From Rhodoferax sp. OV413 (GTDB lineage Bacteria; Pseudomonadota; Gammaproteobacteria; Burkholderiales; Burkholderiaceae_C): 13,656 bases of DNA. This document shows positions 12,249 to 13,656 of this stretch, in pieces. Position 1 is the stretch's first letter. Every line of letters starts with the position of its first letter. The notes beneath the pieces were generated by a model. That model worked only from the letters and a program-made list of their open reading frames with translations, was not told the DNA's origin and ran no database searches. Made by a program: the position numbers and the translations under genes. The stretch spans positions 1 through 13,656 of the forward strand of contig CAMATS010000026.1 in NCBI GenBank assembly GCA_945861195.1. Direction: 5' to 3'.

Positions 12249-13571
12249 TTACTCGCCCAGCGTGGCGTTGGCAATTCTGCTGAGTTTGAGGAGTTGATCG
12301 AGCTTGACGCCGGTCTTTTGGTCGGTCGCTGCCAAGCCCTCCACGATGCGGTACTCGTTCAGGCTGCTTTCACGGGTCTTGAGTACGCTGGTGGCCTGGC
12401 CGTCAGAGCTGAGAAAAACGGCTACCCGCGGCATGCTGATATTGGAGCCGCGGCGGATCACGACACCGATTTCATGGTTGGCCAAACGGACAAAAGACCC
12501 GGGTGGATACGCGCCGATGGACTTGATGATGGCCACGCCAGCATCGTCTGCTTGGCTTGCCTCATTGAAGTAGATCGACTTGAGTGCGGCACTGGTGTGC
12601 CGTGCTTTGCGGGAACGGCGAGGCGCTAGACCGGCGGTGCAAGTATCGACTCGCTGGATCAGTCGGGCCATGGCTTGGGCTGGCGTACATGTGGCAAAGG
12701 GTTTGGCATCCGCGGTGTGGTGGTCGCGAACGGTTTGGAGCCAATCAGCATCAGAGACGCCGAGCGCGCGCAGTTTTTCAGCCGATCGCGCGGCGTGTTG
12801 CGCAATCTCTTTCCTTTGCGCGATGCTCGGCCTGCCCTCTGTCTGGGCCAGCCGGTCTTGTAACTTGAGCATGCTGATGTTCATGGTGAGCGCCGCCCTG
12901 ACCAGGGTTGCTTGTTGAGCATCTGACCACTTCAAGACATCGCGTGCTGCGATGTGGCAGATGAAAGCGACCAACAGGGCATGGGTGGCGCTGTACTGCT
13001 CGGGCGATTTGGAGGAAAGAAACACCAGCATCAGCAGGGCGCTGTCGGCCCCCGAGTTGCTTTGCTGGACCACACGCGCATACAAGCGCTCGAGCTGGCG
13101 ACCAAATACCTCGGCTGTGTCAGCTTGCAGGGTGTTGTTGGCCTCGTCTATCAAATCCAGCCAGTCGACATGGGTTTCGAGCACTGGCGCGGTGGCCGTG
13201 GCCTGGCTGAACTGGGCGCTCGTGGCAAGTGTCCGACCGGCGCCGCCCGGCTGGTTGAGGCCGGTGCTACCGCGCGCATCTTTGAGCCGCAAAGCGCCCA
13301 TGTCAGTGAGCTTGGCGCTGTTGATTTTTGCCAGCGACTGGTTGCTGTCGACCATTTGGTTGAGCCGTCGCTCAAAGGCCTCTTTGAACCGGTGGTACTC
13401 CAAGGCGTCAACAAACAGGTCGTTGCGCTTGCTGAGCATGACATCGTATTCACGCTGGCTGGCCAGGACATGGCCGCGACCCGCAACCATCAGGCCATTG
13501 GCGTCCCAGACAGCGAAAGCCAAAGGCTCGCCGACGCGAATATGTTCAAAGCTAAGACTAACCCGTCTCAT
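12249..13571 (-). CDS. HD-GYP-like protein with degenerate active site (copy 1 of a tandem pair)
   Basis: This 440-residue paralogue of the downstream gene has the same layout. The N-terminal segment has FAVWDANGLMVAGRGHVLAS (18-37), a variable Gly/Ala/Thr/Gln-rich linker (about 85-130), then the HD-GYP-like domain. Landmarks are YSATHAL (H197), RAALTMNISM with M230-N231 at the HD position, H259, HH 284-285, RVDTCTA (D309) and YPPGSFVRLANHEIGVVIRRG (355-375). The same Met-Asn replacement in both copies shows that the change preceded the duplication or is under selection. Canonical HD-GYP enzymes degrade c-di-GMP with a di- or tri-metal site; here key ligands are absent. The start at 13571 matches the N-terminal homology; there is no visible Shine-Dalgarno sequence. 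Confidence 0.86.
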   Translation of the reverse strand: MRRVSLSFEHIRVGEPLAFAVWDANGLMVAGRGHVLASQREYDVMLSKRNDLFVDALEYHRFKEAFERRLNQMVDSNQSLAKINSAKLTDMGALRLKDARGSTGLNQPGGAGRTLATSAQFSQATATAPVLETHVDWLDLIDEANNTLQADTAEVFGRQLERLYARVVQQSNSGADSALLMLVFLSSKSPEQYSATHALLVAFICHIAARDVLKWSDAQQATLVRAALTMNISMLKLQDRLAQTEGRPSIAQRKEIAQHAARSAEKLRALGVSDADWLQTVRDHHTADAKPFATCTPAQAMARLIQRVDTCTAGLAPRRSRKARHTSAALKSIYFNEASQADDAGVAIIKSIGAYPPGSFVRLANHEIGVVIRRGSNISMPRVAVFLSSDGQATSVLKTRESSLNEYRIVEGLAATDQKTGVKLDQLLKLSRIANATLGE

Positions 13572-13656
13572 CTGGATGTTGCCATGGGGGCATTATTTTG
13601 GCACACGAAGAGTCGAATCCTAGCGCTGATTGGTTTTTGTTAGCATGCAACAAATG
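13572..13656. other. Upstream region of the HD-GYP-like pair, no gene seen
   Basis: These 85 bp at the right edge should hold the promoter of the minus-strand gene pair. I see AT-rich patches (TAATGC on the minus strand at about 13591-13596) but no convincing promoter. A plus-strand ATG at the very last three bases could begin a divergent gene, but this cannot be judged. Confidence 0.4.

Noticed and set aside
13600..13620. GGATTCGAC on the minus strand, resembling the 5' end of tmRNA
   Set aside because: The nine-base match stands alone; no tRNA-like acceptor, tag reading frame or 3' T-arm follows, since the HD-GYP-like gene begins there.
12952..13643. Overlapping plus-strand open frames of 223-229 codons
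   Set aside because: They are shadows of the HD-GYP-like gene at 12249-13571, with no family features.

Overview
The window looks like a chromosomal segment of a betaproteobacterium, most likely Burkholderiales/Comamonadaceae (Rhodoferax/Polaromonas-like). The reasons are high GC, a DUF3717-DUF1289 fusion protein, a YaeQ protein, and a GC-rich intergenic repeat with a CCCCC-TC-GGGGG hairpin of a kind I associate with that family. The family assignment is inference. I see no insertion sequence, CRISPR, tRNA or rRNA. Thirteen genes are supported. All are on the minus strand except two.

Left part (1-3800): the 5' end of a TerC/YjbE-type membrane protein gene, preceded by a clear yybP-ykoY (Mn2+-sensing) riboswitch. 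Divergent from it is a DUF3717-DUF1289 protein whose last ~22 codons run antisense through the end of yaeQ. A repeat element with two 32-bp direct repeats and two hairpins separates yaeQ from purB. A plus-strand glutathione S-transferase-like gene follows.

Centre (3802-10767): the centrepiece is a compact eight-gene minus-strand operon. In transcription order it encodes an FAD amine-oxidase-like protein, a DUF1365 protein, a cyclopropane-synthase-like SAM methyltransferase, an exported chalcone-isomerase-like protein, a GPH/MFS-type transporter, a DUF3833 lipoprotein, a short-chain dehydrogenase and an NTF2-like protein. Four of the seven junctions are 4-nt ATGA stop/start overlaps, so the products are probably made together. 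From memory, the gene set matches clusters linked to furan fatty acid biosynthesis (UfaM/UfaD/UfaO in Rhodobacter) and to singlet-oxygen or light responses in other Proteobacteria. The methyltransferase keeps the SAM site but lacks two of the five bicarbonate-site residues of E. coli Cfa (Cys139 to Ser158, His266 to Gln292). This fits a fatty-acyl methylase better than a true cyclopropane synthase. I propose that the operon makes a modified, methyl-branched or furan, membrane lipid and handles it at the envelope.

Right part (10944-13571): two tandem paralogues with the HD-GYP architecture. In both, the HD metal-binding dyad has become Met-Asn and the GYP motif is gone, which suggests catalytically dead signalling or scaffold proteins.
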